Below, in pieces: positions 23,045 through 34,057 of a stretch of DNA of 48,263 nt. A program made the translations under genes and the position numbers. The notes beneath the pieces are model-generated. The model made no database searches. It was not told the origin of the DNA and was given only the letters and a program-made list of their open reading frames with translations. Each line of letters starts with the position of its first letter. Positions within the stretch are counted from its first letter, which is position 1. Source of the stretch: Hymenoscyphus infarciens (lineage: Eukaryota > Ascomycota > Leotiomycetes > Helotiales > Helotiaceae). Location of the stretch: assembly GCA_001414345.1 (NCBI GenBank), contig LLCB01000386.1, positions 1-48,263 on the forward strand, written 5' to 3'.

Positions 23045-23970
23045 GTTGATGTTGAGGTGCAGATGTTTGCTTGGTGCACAGGTTCAGATTGACTACCAGG
23101 TAGGGTGCCAAGCGGTGTGAAAAGGGGAGCGATTCGAGAAGTGAACACTTGAAAGTCTAGAAATAAAGTTAGTAAGAGGTATGAAAGGGCAAATATGAGC
23201 TGTATTTGTATGAGAAAGGATTTCCAACAAAGATGAGGGCCGCTTGATATACAAACATTCAAAGTGTGACGTGGGGGTTGGATCATGAAGCAAGTCCCCC
23301 CTAGCAGAAGTAGAAAAAGGTAGGTAAAATGACCCTTGAAGATTTGAAAGGACTTTCTTTTTCAAAACGACAAAGATTGTGATTTCGGGAAGTTTATCGT
23401 CAAGGCAAACTTGGAAAACATCAGGAAGTCAAATCCTCGTTGGGCTCTGATCCAGATACAGGAGAGCTGGTGGCACTAGCCTACTCTCTTGATCTACAGA
23501 GACTGCAATGCCTTTCTTCTCGCTGAGTGGATATTCCTACAGAAACTCTTGATGAAAACAACACGTACCTTGAGGTCGAGGGCGTTGGTGTGGATTTTGA
23601 GGATGGTCGACAGAATCTCGCCGCGACGCGACCTAGGAGGTCCAGAATCGGGAAGTTCTTTGGCAGGCCACGTGACACACCTGGTGGGCCCTTGGCAAAC
23701 CTTACCCACGCCTCCCACCTCCTTTTCCGTTACGAGCCGAATCCTTCAACTAGCGAAGTGCTCTTCACTCACTTCTTTGGTGCTTGCCTCTGGGACGACA
23801 GGGACTTTACGCAGGTAAATTTCCCTCGGTGTTGTTGAAACATTTGCTGCTCAGCGCAGGCTGTGTCAGATGTGCCGCTCCCATCTCACGCCAGCTCTCC
23901 TGAAACTAAAACAATCAATACATCGTCTTTGAAGTTGCAAAACCAATCATCATAGTGCCTTTGTGTCGCC
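23045..23970. other. Intergenic: no confident gene
   Basis: Several open frames of 65-115 codons overlap here on both strands but none shows a known motif or a matching splice structure. The region should hold the divergent promoters of the Dpb3-like gene (minus) and the gene starting at 23971 (plus). A plus-strand frame at 23527-23838 has a slightly protein-like composition but I cannot support it. Confidence 0.45.
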
Positions 23971-26900
23971 ATGCCTCCTCCAAGTCCTTCAGTCGCGTCA
24001 ACTTCCAGTCGGGGAGGGGACAAAAGCCTTCGGTTGATACACGAGCTCACCAGAAGATCGTGGTCGGTATGATGTTCCTATCCCATATTACAACCAAAGT
24101 CTAAACCGAGACAGAATTACAAAGTTCTGGTGAAAGCATCCGAAAATTTAAAGCCGACTTGCGATCAGATTCTATCGATTATCGGCGCTCTAACTGTTAT
24201 AGAGGACCATAGAGAGAAAGGAGAAATATCTACGGAAAATAAAAGAACACTCGTTGATGTAGGTAATGGGGACACTGTTCTCCAAAATCCTTTCTCTTGA
24301 ATCACTCTTGAAGCACTCCTAACCCTAGCATTTATCGTGTGGCAGAATCCCGAGACATTTTTTGCTAGGCAATACTGACTCCCTCATCTTCTAGATCGGA
24401 ATATGGCTCAACTCTCTCTTTTCTGATCTTGAGGCTGAACTTGATGACCTCAAAAAAGGGCACAGTCAAGAAGGCTTCTCGCCAATCACAGAGAAGGAGC
24501 TGGATCCCCAGGGTCAGCTTACTGCATTCACGGCGCTTATTCGACGGTACGTACGAGTTACGGCACGAGAAGCGTTGCTTCATTTGAGCCGCTGAAGTCT
24601 GAAGATATGATTAACTTCGTGCATACGTGCTGGAAGAGGTCCTGTCATTATTCTCCCTCACTTTTCCCCCCCAGATATTATGCGAATTCATCTAGAATAA
24701 TTCAAGTTCATATTTTAGAAGGTTTAGAAGAGTTGGAAACTCGAATTTCTGATTCTTCTAAATCTCTCGATTGATAGCTCCTGGTGGACAATAGAAGCGG
24801 CTGTAATTATCAAGTTCGTACTTGCCCTACATAGTTAGAACAACGAGCTAGTTAGGCAGGTATGAACCGGAAATTTACTACCGCTTTTACTGTCCATTGT
24901 GAGGATAGCTATGATTTCCCGGGATGTTTCGTATACGGAGAACAGCAACAGTTTAACTTTTGTTTACACTGCTAACATGTTGTACTTTCAGAGACCGGCA
25001 GTACAAAATTTGGAATGCCCTGGAAGAAATTCATGGTAATGATCCTCCTGAAACGCAAACATCAGTTGCGTCTGACTGGACGTTTTTGGAGCTACAGATG
25101 CATGGCCTATCAAAAGATATTCTACAGGAAGAGTTCTTTTTCATCAATAATTGGTTCAAGGATAGGAAGGAAGGAGGTGGAGATGAATTTGAAGTCGCAC
25201 CAACGCCAGCACAGGACGACCTTCCGGATTACGCCCTAGGATCCCTCATATCCGTCGATGGACAAATTCAACCACCTGATTACGCCCTAGGATCCTTAAT
25301 ACCCGTCGATGAACAAATTCGAAGACCTGATTATGCCCTAGGATCCCTAATATCTGTCGATGAACAAATTAAACCCTTAGTCAAACCTACACGCGACCTG
25401 ACAACAGTCGAGAGCCCTACAACAACAAAAGCAGATCCACCTCCCTATACATTTGGCGGACAAAGCGGAGAAGAACCTGTGAATAATGCCGAGTTTTCAA
25501 GCTATATCCAAAAGGCGATAGAGGATGAGGCAAATGCTAGGTTACATAATCCGGAACCCAGCTCTTCGCCTCTGGCATGGCTTCCGAGAGAAAATCGAGA
25601 CACATATCGAGGTCGCAAAGATATTGTGTCTCGATTACAATCGCATTCGTTCACGGTCATGGCATACGAAACTGTACCAAGATGCAGAGAAAAGATAGAG
25701 AGATTGAATGTATTGTTTGGAACATCTCTCGAAAACAAAACTACCGAGTCTGATTCGAAGATAGTTTCCGAAGGCCTGCAGGCTTTGAAAGTCATGTCGA
25801 CTGCTCTGAATAAATTCTCGCAGTTGGAGAATCAGACTTCCAGTCACCCTTTGAATTCTAAGATTGAGAGACACTCGGACATGGATCAACTGGACTTTGA
25901 AATCAGCACACTTGCAGCCTTGGATCCTGGTTTACAGTGGCCCGAGAGAGATTTTTCGTTGGTCCAGAAGAGCTACTACAGACTGCTTACCTATATAATG
26001 GGCGTTCTGGAAGGATTGACGATCGTATTTCCTGGTCGAACATACATCACTCGTCCAAAGGGAAGCCTTGAGAAAGCATGGAGAGAAAGTATGATGGCTG
26101 CAAGAGTAGCTTGGGTAGAGAATCAAATAGCAGGTTGGACCGAGATCGACGAAGCGTTATTCAGATGCCGAGACTGGCATCGCCTACAACCAAACATACA
26201 AAGAGAATCCCTCGAAGTTTTGAGACAATGGGCGGAATCCGAAAAGGTTCTTTCCGGAAGCGAGAAGCAAGATTCGATCGAGTTCACAGTTGTGAGTACC
26301 CAGCTTCTCCGAGTGAATCTCTTCTTTGGGTAAATCCTAGACTTTACCAAAATGGCGCCCGGTCATTACTCCCCGGCTTTATATGTTATTAGGCGACTAT
26401 TCTCGCACAATTGTAAATGTTGTTCCAGAGGGTTTTCGGAGAATCAAGATACCGACTTTCTAATTCTACTAAACCTTCTCAAACAATATTTATGATTGTT
26501 CTTAGAGTATTTCAGACAATTTCAAGTAAAGCAGGTTCCGGAGAGCATGCCCACTTTTCTTGCGTTGTCATTTTACGTAAATCCCAAAGCTGAGACACTT
26601 CTCTTACCTAAACTCTCGACAGCAGTCCTTGAGACTGTTGCTCCTTCTACTCCTCAAATATGCCCAGAGAATCATACTGACTCCGAAATCCTGCAGGTTG
26701 CTGCTGCAAACCTGCCCAAGTCCAGCTTCCGAGTTCCCAAATGTCTTGCTAAAGTAATGTACTACGGTCCGAACCGATTTGGAGGTTCCATAAGATTGGG
26801 TGAGCTCAGAACGGAGGTCTCAGAAAAGACCAACAATCCGATCTGGAACAAGACTTTCGTGATAGAACTTGCTCCTAACAGCAAGTTCATCGATGTTGAA

Positions 26901-27298
26901 GTCCACGACCGCATGGTCGGTGCTGAAAAGGAGATTGCTAAAACTAGGCTTCCCTTTTCTTTCATTCCAGGTGTTGAAGCAAGCTTCCTTAACAAGAGTC
27001 TAATATATGGCTTTGATGGTGAGTGAGGCCCATTGCTGAGATAGGCACATTGGCTAATGATCGAGCAGGTGAAATTGAGCTACCGATGACAGAAACTGGC
27101 GGGAAGGGTAAAGGTCATGATCCTCCCTTACTGAGAGTGCATTTAAAGTGGCAAGGTCGTTATGGTAGACTGCAAGAATTAGGACTTCCAGTTAACCCGC
27201 CGGGGAAGATGTTTCGAAAGGATATTACTGGGATTCCACTCTCACCTGATGAAAGGGCTGCTTTGAAGAAGGATGTTTACACTTCTCCTGAGGCATAA
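23971..27298 (+). CDS. Unknown protein, about 801 aa, with 3 x 17-residue repeat and possible C2-like domain
   Basis: A six-exon model (23971-24066, 24115-24258, 24395-24546, 24992-26291, 26535-27018, 27069-27298) is open throughout and gives 801 residues. I do not recognise the full family. Residues about 20-150 are helical (NYKVLVKASENLKPTCDQIL, ISTENKRTLVDIGIWLNSLF), reminiscent of N-terminal helical domains of fungal NLR-like proteins, though no NTPase is present. Around residue 220-275 the motif PDYALGSLIxVDxQI occurs three times in tandem (51-bp units, about 25225-25377). A C-terminal part near 630-730 (ELRTEVSEKTNNPIWNKTF, FIDVEVHDR) resembles a C2 domain. Intron 3 is 445 nt because it carries a MITE. 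The fifth exon start is the weakest point: the 243-nt intron 4 uses GTGAGT at 26292 and an in-frame CAG at 26532-26534, but an acceptor near 26505 is possible. Confidence 0.7.
24773..24908. mobile_element. 126-bp MITE in intron 3 of the unknown gene, with GATAG duplication
   Basis: The element 24778-24903 starts CTCCTGGTGGACAATAGAAG and ends CTTTTACTGTCCATTGTGAG. The two halves are reverse complements over nearly the full length with scattered differences. It is flanked by GATAG at 24773-24777 and 24904-24908. The right arm matches the left arm of the 247-bp element at 27342 (GGACAG, AAAAGYGG, AGTAAAT, TACCTGCCTAACT, GTTRTTC). It has no coding capacity, so it depends on an unknown transposase. 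It does not touch the intron's splice sites. Confidence 0.87.
25225..25377 (+). repeat. Coding 51-bp tandem repeat, three copies
   Basis: Three 51-bp units each encode a 17-residue unit with the core PDYALGSLI. All share GCCCTAGGATCC and are closely alike at the base level, which suggests recent duplication or continuing exchange. The repeat is a whole number of codons, so copy number can change without breaking the frame. Confidence 0.9.
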
Positions 27299-27336
27299 CT
27301 TGGCTTTGATATGAAGTGGAGATGAATCGGGGATAT

Positions 27337-27593
27337 GGCAGCTCGCGGCGGACAGAAAAAGTGGCAGTAAATAATAGGTTCCTACCTGCCTAACTTGCTT
27401 GTTATTCCAACTTTCTAAAACAATTTAGCATGATTATTCTAAAACTTCTAGGTTAATATTCTAAATTGTTTGAAGAATCTAGAGTAATGCTTTTAAATTG
27501 TCCGAGATATTTAGAATAACGAGCTAGGTATACTCGCCTACCTAAGCAAGCAGGCACGAACATTGCTGCTTTTTCTGTCCACCGCGAGGGCAG
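27337..27593. mobile_element. 247-bp MITE with GGCAG target duplication
   Basis: Bases 27342-27588 start CTCGCGGCGGACAGAAAAAG and end CTTTTTCTGTCCACCGCGAG; the inverted similarity extends inward to more than 80 bp, including TGTTATTC and AACAATTTA-like blocks. GGCAG at 27337-27341 and 27589-27593 is the target duplication. It lies 39 bp after the stop of the unknown gene, so probably inside its 3' UTR. The ends match the element in the intron at 24778 and a single end at 30874. Confidence 0.9.
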
Positions 27594-27970
27594 TTACAGT
27601 TTCCAAGTTCAAGGTTTGTATTCATAGTCCTGCCAACTATTATTAAGGCTAAGCTAATTTCTCGAAGGCGATAGATTATTACTCATCTTTTAAGAGTCAT
27701 TCGAGATTACAAGCTTGATCTTGGAAATTTTTGATTCGCAAATAGCTCTCGTTAGCCTAGCTTTGAGGGAATTCAAGTAATCGTTCAAAGATTGAGGCAA
27801 AAGCAACGCGGTCATCCGGATGGTCTTGGCCAAGTACTTAAAATAAGCTACTTTTGTTTGTTTGTCGTAAGCAGTATGGGCCGACGACGACAGCTAGGGA
27901 TGATCCTACCCCACATTACTTTATTTTCCGTAAGAATCCCGAGCTTCTCTCTCCGTACATCCCTTTCCCT
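27594..27970. other. Intergenic: no gene seen
   Basis: A 377-bp stretch between the MITE and the pseudogene. Short frames on both strands show no motif. Bases near 27690-27780 (AAGCTTGATCTTGGAAATTTTTG) are AT-rich. It could contain lost 3' sequence of the pseudogene on the minus strand. Confidence 0.4.
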
Positions 27971-28546
27971 CTATTTCCTCAGATGTTCTAGGACAATAAA
28001 ATTCATTCTTCGAGAACGTTTTAAAGATTCAAGAAGTCGTCCCAATTCTTCCAAACGTTGGCGGGGAATGGATGTAATTGCCAAGACTATCTGCACAATC
28101 GAAAACAAAGTGGGTGTAGGCAGAGCAATGCCCAGCTCTCTTACTTCCATGGCTGTCGCTTTGAACCACTCTGGCAAGGAAAGAACTTCATTGAGATAAC
28201 CTGAAAGTTCTCCCTTCAATGCTATAATTGCCTGGCATTCTTGGACCAGTGTCCTTGTATGGTTTCGAGTCACAAGTAGCTTGTCTCTCGTGTTTTCGTA
28301 CCCGAACGAACTGACAAAACTTGTAGCTTTTTCTTAGCGCGACTTTACCCCAGCTTTCATGAACTTCGATCGACGGAATCCAAGTGTTCGAGTAAAAGCG
28401 GAGTACCAGGCACTAACTTTGTTTCTTCCGTCCCAATGCACTAAGGGCTCTTATTTAGGCTAAAAAGTAGACTTCCCATAATACTTCAACATGCCCCAGC
28501 GAGTACGATCACGTTGATGGAAACACTTTATTTTCACGAAAACCAT
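27971..28546 (-). pseudogene. Decayed gene of unknown family, one frame with three stops
   Basis: On the minus strand a single frame runs from about 28546 to a final TAG at 27971 and looks protein-coding: RTRWGMLKYYGKSTF, stop, EPLVHWDGRNKVSAWYSAFT, RTLGFRRSKFMKAG, stop, then an open 120 codons containing LSLPEWFKATAMEVRELG. Its three internal stops are TAG (28462-28460), TAA (28453-28451) and TAA (28336-28334). No frameshift is present, and each stop differs from CAG or CAA by one C-to-T change, so RIP or deamination explains all three. I do not recognise the family. The likely upstream end lies only 9 bp from the start codon of the GH43 gene on the other strand. A very late-decaying gene, or a gene with unrecognised short introns, are the alternatives; no splice sites fit the latter. 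Confidence 0.6.
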
Positions 28547-28554
28547 CTACCAAG

Positions 28555-30421
28555 ATGTTTTTCCAATCTGTCATCTTACTTTTTGTCATAATTGTCCAAG
28601 TCCTCGCAAAAAACTCCACCTACCAAAACCCCATCCTCCCCGGTTTCCACCCCGACCCAAGCTGCATCTTCGTCCCCTCCAAAAACAATACCTACTTCTG
28701 CGCCTCCTCTTCTTTCCTCGTCTTCCCCGGTATCCCAATCCACGCAAGTCGAGATCTCCGCACCTTCAAATTAGCAAGCAATGCTCTCAATCGTCCTTCT
28801 CAACTTCCAGGCCTGAATACCACCAAGCGAGCAACGAGCGGGATATGGGCTTCCACTATCAGATATCGAGAGGTTGAGGATGTGTTTTATGTTGTTACTA
28901 CACATGTTTATGATGATTATCCTAAAAACGCAACGAATAGGTTTGATAATTTGATTTTTAAGACCAAAAATCCGTATGATGATGAGGCGTGGGAGGACCC
29001 GGTGCATTTTGGGTTTCAGGGGTATGATACGTCTCCTTTCTGGGACGCGGAGGGGAAAGTATACGTTACTGGTACTTATGCGTGGGAGGTTCGACCTGGG
29101 ATTCAGACTTTTGAACTTGATCTTGAGACGGGGGAAATGGGGGAGGTGAGAAAAATATGGAATGGAACGGGTGCTTCGGCCCCTGAGGGTCCGCATGTTT
29201 ATAAGAAAGATGGGTGGTATTATCTTTTGATTGCGGAGGGAGGGACGGGGAGTGGTCATATGGTTACTATGGCTAGGGCGAAGAGTATTTTGGGTCCGTA
29301 TGAGGGGTATGAAAATAATCCTGTGCTGACGAATGGAGGGCCGGAGTATTATTTTCAGAACTTGGGACATGCGGACCTATTTCAGGACCAGAGAGGGGAA
29401 TGGTGGGCAGTGGCTTTGAGTGTTAGACAGGGTCCTGATGGGAGTTATCCGATGGGGAGGGAGACTGTTTTGACGCCTGTTACATGGGAGGAAAACGAGT
29501 GGCCAGTTTTTGGTAAGGTTACGGGGAGGATGGAGGGCTGGGAATTGGATTCTCAGGGTGTTATTGGGCAAGGGGAGGGATCGGTGGTGGACTCAGATTT
29601 CTCTTCGAGGTTTGAAGAGGGGTATGTCCTCGGACCCGAGTTTGTGTATTGGAGATTTCCTGTGGTTGGAAATTATGGGGTGTCGAAGGAGGGACACCCG
29701 AGTTCCTTGCAGCTGATCTCTAGTAAGAGTAATTTGACGGGTAGCGATGGCAGGAGCGCTGAGAAAGAGGGTCAAACTTTTGTCGCCAGGAGGCAGGCAC
29801 ATTCCTATTTTGAGTTTAGTGTTGAGCTTGAGGTTGGGGAGCTAAAAGAGGAGGAACAAGAGGCAGGTGTGAGCGTGTTTTTGGACCAGGTGGGTAGCTC
29901 CTTTTATCATTTTGCTCGCTAACGACTTTGGCAAGCTACATCACTACGATCTTGGGATTGTGTTACTTACAGACTCGACTGCAAACTCTTCAAAATTAGT
30001 TCCTCACTTCCGCGTTCGTGGAATCACTACGGTCCCAGCTTTTGTTTCTCCAACTCTCGTAGTTGTGCCAGTACCGACAGCGTGGAGAGACCAAACACTC
30101 TCATTTGGAATCACAGCAACCAATTTGACACATTATGCTTTGAGTGCTGCGCCAGCAGGGAAGAAAAATGAGAGTATTATCGTTGGTTGGGGGAATGGGT
30201 TGGGCTTGACTTGGGGTTTTACTGGTAGGTTATGTTTACTTGGTTTGTTTACTTTGGCGAAAATCCGAAGAGAGGTGGGCTGAAATCTGACGATTCTTGC
30301 TAATAGTATGGAAGGCGCGCTTCTAGGTGTTTATGCTACTTCAAATGGCAGGAGCGATGGGTTCAATGCGTATGTGAGTAATTGGAGTTACGTTGGGAAG
30401 GAGCAATTTGTTGGCACCTAG
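28555..30421 (+). CDS. Secreted GH43 family glycosidase (beta-xylosidase / arabinofuranosidase type)
   Basis: Exons 28555-29889, 29936-30224 and 30315-30421 give 576 residues. A signal peptide (MFFQSVILLFVIIVQVLA) is followed by a five-bladed propeller. The GH43 triad is present: Asp34 in FHPDPS (general base), Asp158 in YDTSPFWDAEG (pKa modulator) and Glu211 in APEGPHVYKK (general acid). The second half (about 350-576) is the beta-sandwich domain common in fungal GH43 beta-xylosidases and arabinofuranosidases. The family hydrolyses xylan or arabinan side chains of plant cell wall; the exact substrate cannot be read from sequence. Both introns (46 and 90 bp) end in AAG rather than CAG or TAG; the second border is fixed by the conserved ending GALLGVYATSNG. 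The other apparent acceptor at 30306 would bring an early stop. Confidence 0.92.
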
Positions 30422-31332
30422 AAAGTCCCAATGCAACAGGGATGAGTAAAACATAGAAAAAATCAACAAACGTATGAATGATGCCGGTGAATGATTGGTT
30501 GAGATTAAGGGCTAGCTGCTAGCGGCTCGGTTGTTCCCGTTCCGCCCCCGCATTTTCAGGCCGCCTATGGTAGCTGGTCTTGAGTTTTGTTGCATGTCGC
30601 GCGGTTAACCTTGAAGTAATCAAGCCAAACTTCACTTTGACGGGCACGGTTCAAGCCACAGAAATGGCAACAGCTAACGGCACCTTCATTCACCATACTT
30701 TCTCGAGTTCCGGAAAACGCGTGCCTCGACCTTCGCTTAAAAGACTTAACCCTAACACAGCGAACAGCGAACAGCAACAGAAAATGAAGCTCAACCCCCG
30801 CCCCCTACCCAACAAGTAAGTGAAAATCAAGGATTCTGCCACTTGCTACTTGTGTAAAATATATATGGGATGGCTCGCAGCGGACTTTAAAAGCGGCAGT
30901 AAATACCAGTAGTTTGGAATATGGTTTTTATATATATATATATATAAAATACCCGGGTTAATTAGTCTTAAATTATTTAGGATTGAATTAAGTCCAAGCC
31001 GAGTTGGTCTCGGTCCGGCCCAAAGCCGAGGCCGTGTCGGGTACGGTACTCGTACCTAATGGAAGCTCCAGAACTGTTTCTCTTCCAAGGTTCTCTAGGT
31101 CCATCTACTGCGGAGACTTCGTTTGCGATAGAGATATTGTCTATTCGATACAAGCAATTATTTATAACCTTTGCATAAACGGTCTCAAATCTAACTTCCC
31201 CAGGATCGGACGGATCACGTAAGTATTTCTTGGCACATCACCAGCCACTGCACTGCGCCTGGAATCGACCTCGAAGCCTAGGCAGCTGGAGATTGGAAGA
31301 ACCACGGTGCCTTCAACAATGTGCAAAGGGTC
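30422..31332. other. Intergenic: a MITE end, an AT repeat, no confident gene
   Basis: This 911-bp stretch includes a solo MITE end (30874-30905), a (TA)n run near 30931-30947 and a GC-rich repeat around 31010-31050. Upstream of the CLC start, 31260-31332 keeps the reading frame open back to a TAG at about 31279-31281 (GDWKNHGAFNNVQRV), so a further upstream exon of the CLC gene cannot be excluded; none fits the splice phases I tried. Confidence 0.5.
30874..30905 (+). repeat. Single terminal repeat of the MITE family
   Basis: CTCGCAGCGGACTTTAAAAG followed by CGGCAGTAAATA matches the left end of the 27342 element almost base for base. No matching inverted end was found within the next kilobase, so this is a truncated or internally deleted copy. 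Confidence 0.65.
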
Positions 31333-34057
31333 ATGAACTCCCGATCATCTTCTTTCCATGTGCCCACTCCTGGCCTCCACCGCCGCCCCTCTGTGAGCTC
31401 CAGGATCTCATTTGCCATCTCCAATGCCGAACAGGGCGAGGCGACGTCTGCCCCGACGAACGCGGAAGCTCAGATAGACGAGGAGATTGATGAAATTAAA
31501 CGTTATGAGGTATGCCATGTCCTTTGCTCCTCCTCTAGATCTGGGGGCAGCAGCTAATGATATTTAGGATTTTACAACTATAGGTATATCCGGCGCAAAC
31601 CCGATAGATGTGGGACATGGTGCTGACAAGTAGTAGACTGGGTACAGGACGCGGCGAAAGAACAAATACGAAGAAAGGTCCGGCGGAAAGAGACTGCTGG
31701 TTTCTTCGAACGAGGAGGACGAGCGGGATGGCGTTACAAAGTTTGGGAATCTTATGAAGCGGCGCAAGGATGGATTGTGGTTACTCTGATAGGTATGCGA
31801 TCATTGGCATTAGTCAATAACGGGTGCTGATTGAGGACAGGCGCGGCGATTGGCATGAATGCGGCGTTTCTGAATATTATCACGGAATGGCTTTCGGATA
31901 TAAAGCTGGGTTACTGCGATACGGCGTTCTATCTCAATGAGAACTTTTGTTGTTGGGGGGAAGATAGTTGTGAGAATTGGCATCGGTGGAGTTCTTTGGC
32001 TCCTGTCAATTATGTGTTGTATATAATGTTTGCCGTGGGTATATCTTTGGATGTTTTTCGCACGTTGCTAACTACCGCAGACAATCTTCGCTCTTACTTC
32101 TGCCAGTTTGGTAAAGTTATTTGCACCCTACGCTGCCGGCTCTGGAATATCGGAGATCAAGTGTATCATAGCGGGATTCGTTATGAAAGGGTTTCTTGGA
32201 TTCTGGACATTGGTCATAAAATCTGTGGCCTTGCCACTTGCGATTGCGTCGGGATTGTCTGTTGGAAAAGAAGGGCCCAGCGTGCATTACGCGGTCTGTA
32301 CTGGAAACGTCATTTCGCGCCTTTTCGAAAAGTACAAGAGAAATGCAGCAAAGACTCGAGAAATATTGAGTGCCTGCGCGGCAGCAGGCGTGGCAGTTGC
32401 TTTTGGTAGCCCTATTGGAGGAGTGCTATTCTCTCTGGAAGAAATGTCATCGTACTTCCCTCTGAAGACGATGTGGAGGAGTTATTTCTGCGCCCTAGTT
32501 GCGACAGCTGTTCTAGCCATGATGAATCCCTTTCGCACAGGGCAGTTGGTCATGTTTCAAGTTCGCTATGATCGGTCGTGGCACTTTTTCGAAGTCGTCT
32601 TCTACATCATAATTGGTATATTTGGTGGGCTTTATGGGGCCTTTGTTATCAAGTGGAATCTGAGGGCGCAAGCATTTCGAAAGAAGTACCTCACAAAATA
32701 CGCACTTCTCGAAGCTACTTTGCTAGCCACAGGAACCGCCATTTTGTGCTACCCAAATATGTTTCTGAGAATAGACATGACGGAAAGTATGGAAGTACTC
32801 TTTCTAGAATGCGAAGGAGGCGAGGATTACAACGGGATCTGCGAAAAGGAAAACCGATGGAGAATGGTACTTTCGTTGACCATTGCAACAATTCTACGGA
32901 CGTTCCTTGTCATCATATCATACGGTTGCAAAGTACCGGCAGGTATTTTCGTGCCTTCTATGGCAATTGGAGCTTCATTTGGCAGAACCGTTGGAATATT
33001 GGTTCAGGCACTACATGAAGCGTATCCGGCATCAGTATTTTTCTCGGCATGTGAGCCAGATGTTCCCTGTATTACACCGGGAACATACGCTTTCTTGGGT
33101 GCAGCCGCAGCCTTGAGCGGCATAATGCACATCACAGTTTCTGTGGTTGTCATCATGTTTGAACTTACAGGAGCTCTGACTTATATTCTACCTACAATGA
33201 TTGTTGTTGGAGTCACCAAAGCAGTCAGCGAGCTGTTTGGCAAAGGAGGAATCGCAGATCGCATGATCTGGTTCAATGGATTCCCATTCCTGGATAACAA
33301 AGAGGAACATACTTTCGGGGTTCCGGTTTCTCAAGTCATGACCAGCGATGTCATGGCATTACCAACTGCTGGCCTGACGATGAAGCATGTCGAGCAATTA
33401 CTGAAAGAAGACAAGTATCAAGGCTTCCCGATTGTTGAAAGCAGAGTATCAAGAATCCTTGTTGGATACATTGGGCGTACTGAATTACGATACGCCATCG
33501 ATCGAGTCAAAAAAGACCGCAATATTAGCCCAAGCGCAAAGTGCTTTTTCAGTCCTCCGTCGTCACTAAATCCAACAACACCTACAACCCCGGGACCTAC
33601 AAGCTTCGAGGGCATGTCATCCTCGGCAGTAGACTTCAGCCGCTTTATCGATTCCACGCCGGTAACGGTTCATCCACGTTTACCGCTCGAAACGGTCATG
33701 GAACTCTTCCGCAAGATTGGTCCTCGGGTTATCCTCATCGAATATCACGGGAAACTCAGCGGCCTTGTTACTGTCAAGGACTGCCTAAAATATCAGTTCA
33801 AAGCTGAGGCAAATGAGAATCCTAGAGATGATAGACATCTTGTTGAGAGTCAAGAAAGGCTCTGGGGCGTGTTGAAGAGGAGTGCCATGTGGGTAAGTGA
33901 TCGAGTGCATCATGCTTCGAGGGGCAAAATAAGAATTGGAGGCAATCAGGAAGAACCTCCGAGGAGTCCACCAAGGGGGCATACAGGCCCCACGAGTTAT
34001 ATGATGGACGGGACAGAGGATGATGAAGATGATGGAGTTGAGCTTGAGGATCGATAG
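31333..34057 (+). CDS. CLC chloride/proton transporter (Gef1-like)
   Basis: Five exons (31333-31509, 31568-31583, 31637-31792, 31841-32034, 32081-34057) give 839 residues. The second exon is only 16 nt, but is needed to produce the conserved DFTTIDWVQD. CLC signatures are all present: GSGISEIK (201-208), GKEGPSVHY with gating Glu245, GGVLFSLEE with internal proton Glu302, and PAGIFVPSMAIGASFGR. Two CBS domains follow the membrane region, about 585-640 and about 700-755. Presence of both Glu245 and Glu302 points to an exchanger rather than a channel. In yeast the relative Gef1 acts in Golgi and endosome membranes in ion and copper homeostasis. Start choice is the first ATG in the open frame; a longer N-terminus is possible. 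The tail is acidic (TEDDEDDGVELED). Confidence 0.95.

Noticed and set aside
23481..23838. Cluster of overlapping ORFs between the Dpb3-like and unknown genes
   Set aside because: No motif, no consistent splice sites and both strands equally open; nothing distinguishes a gene.
28771..29370. 199-codon minus-strand ORF in the GH43 gene
   Set aside because: Entirely inside the well-supported GH43 exon and without recognisable domains.
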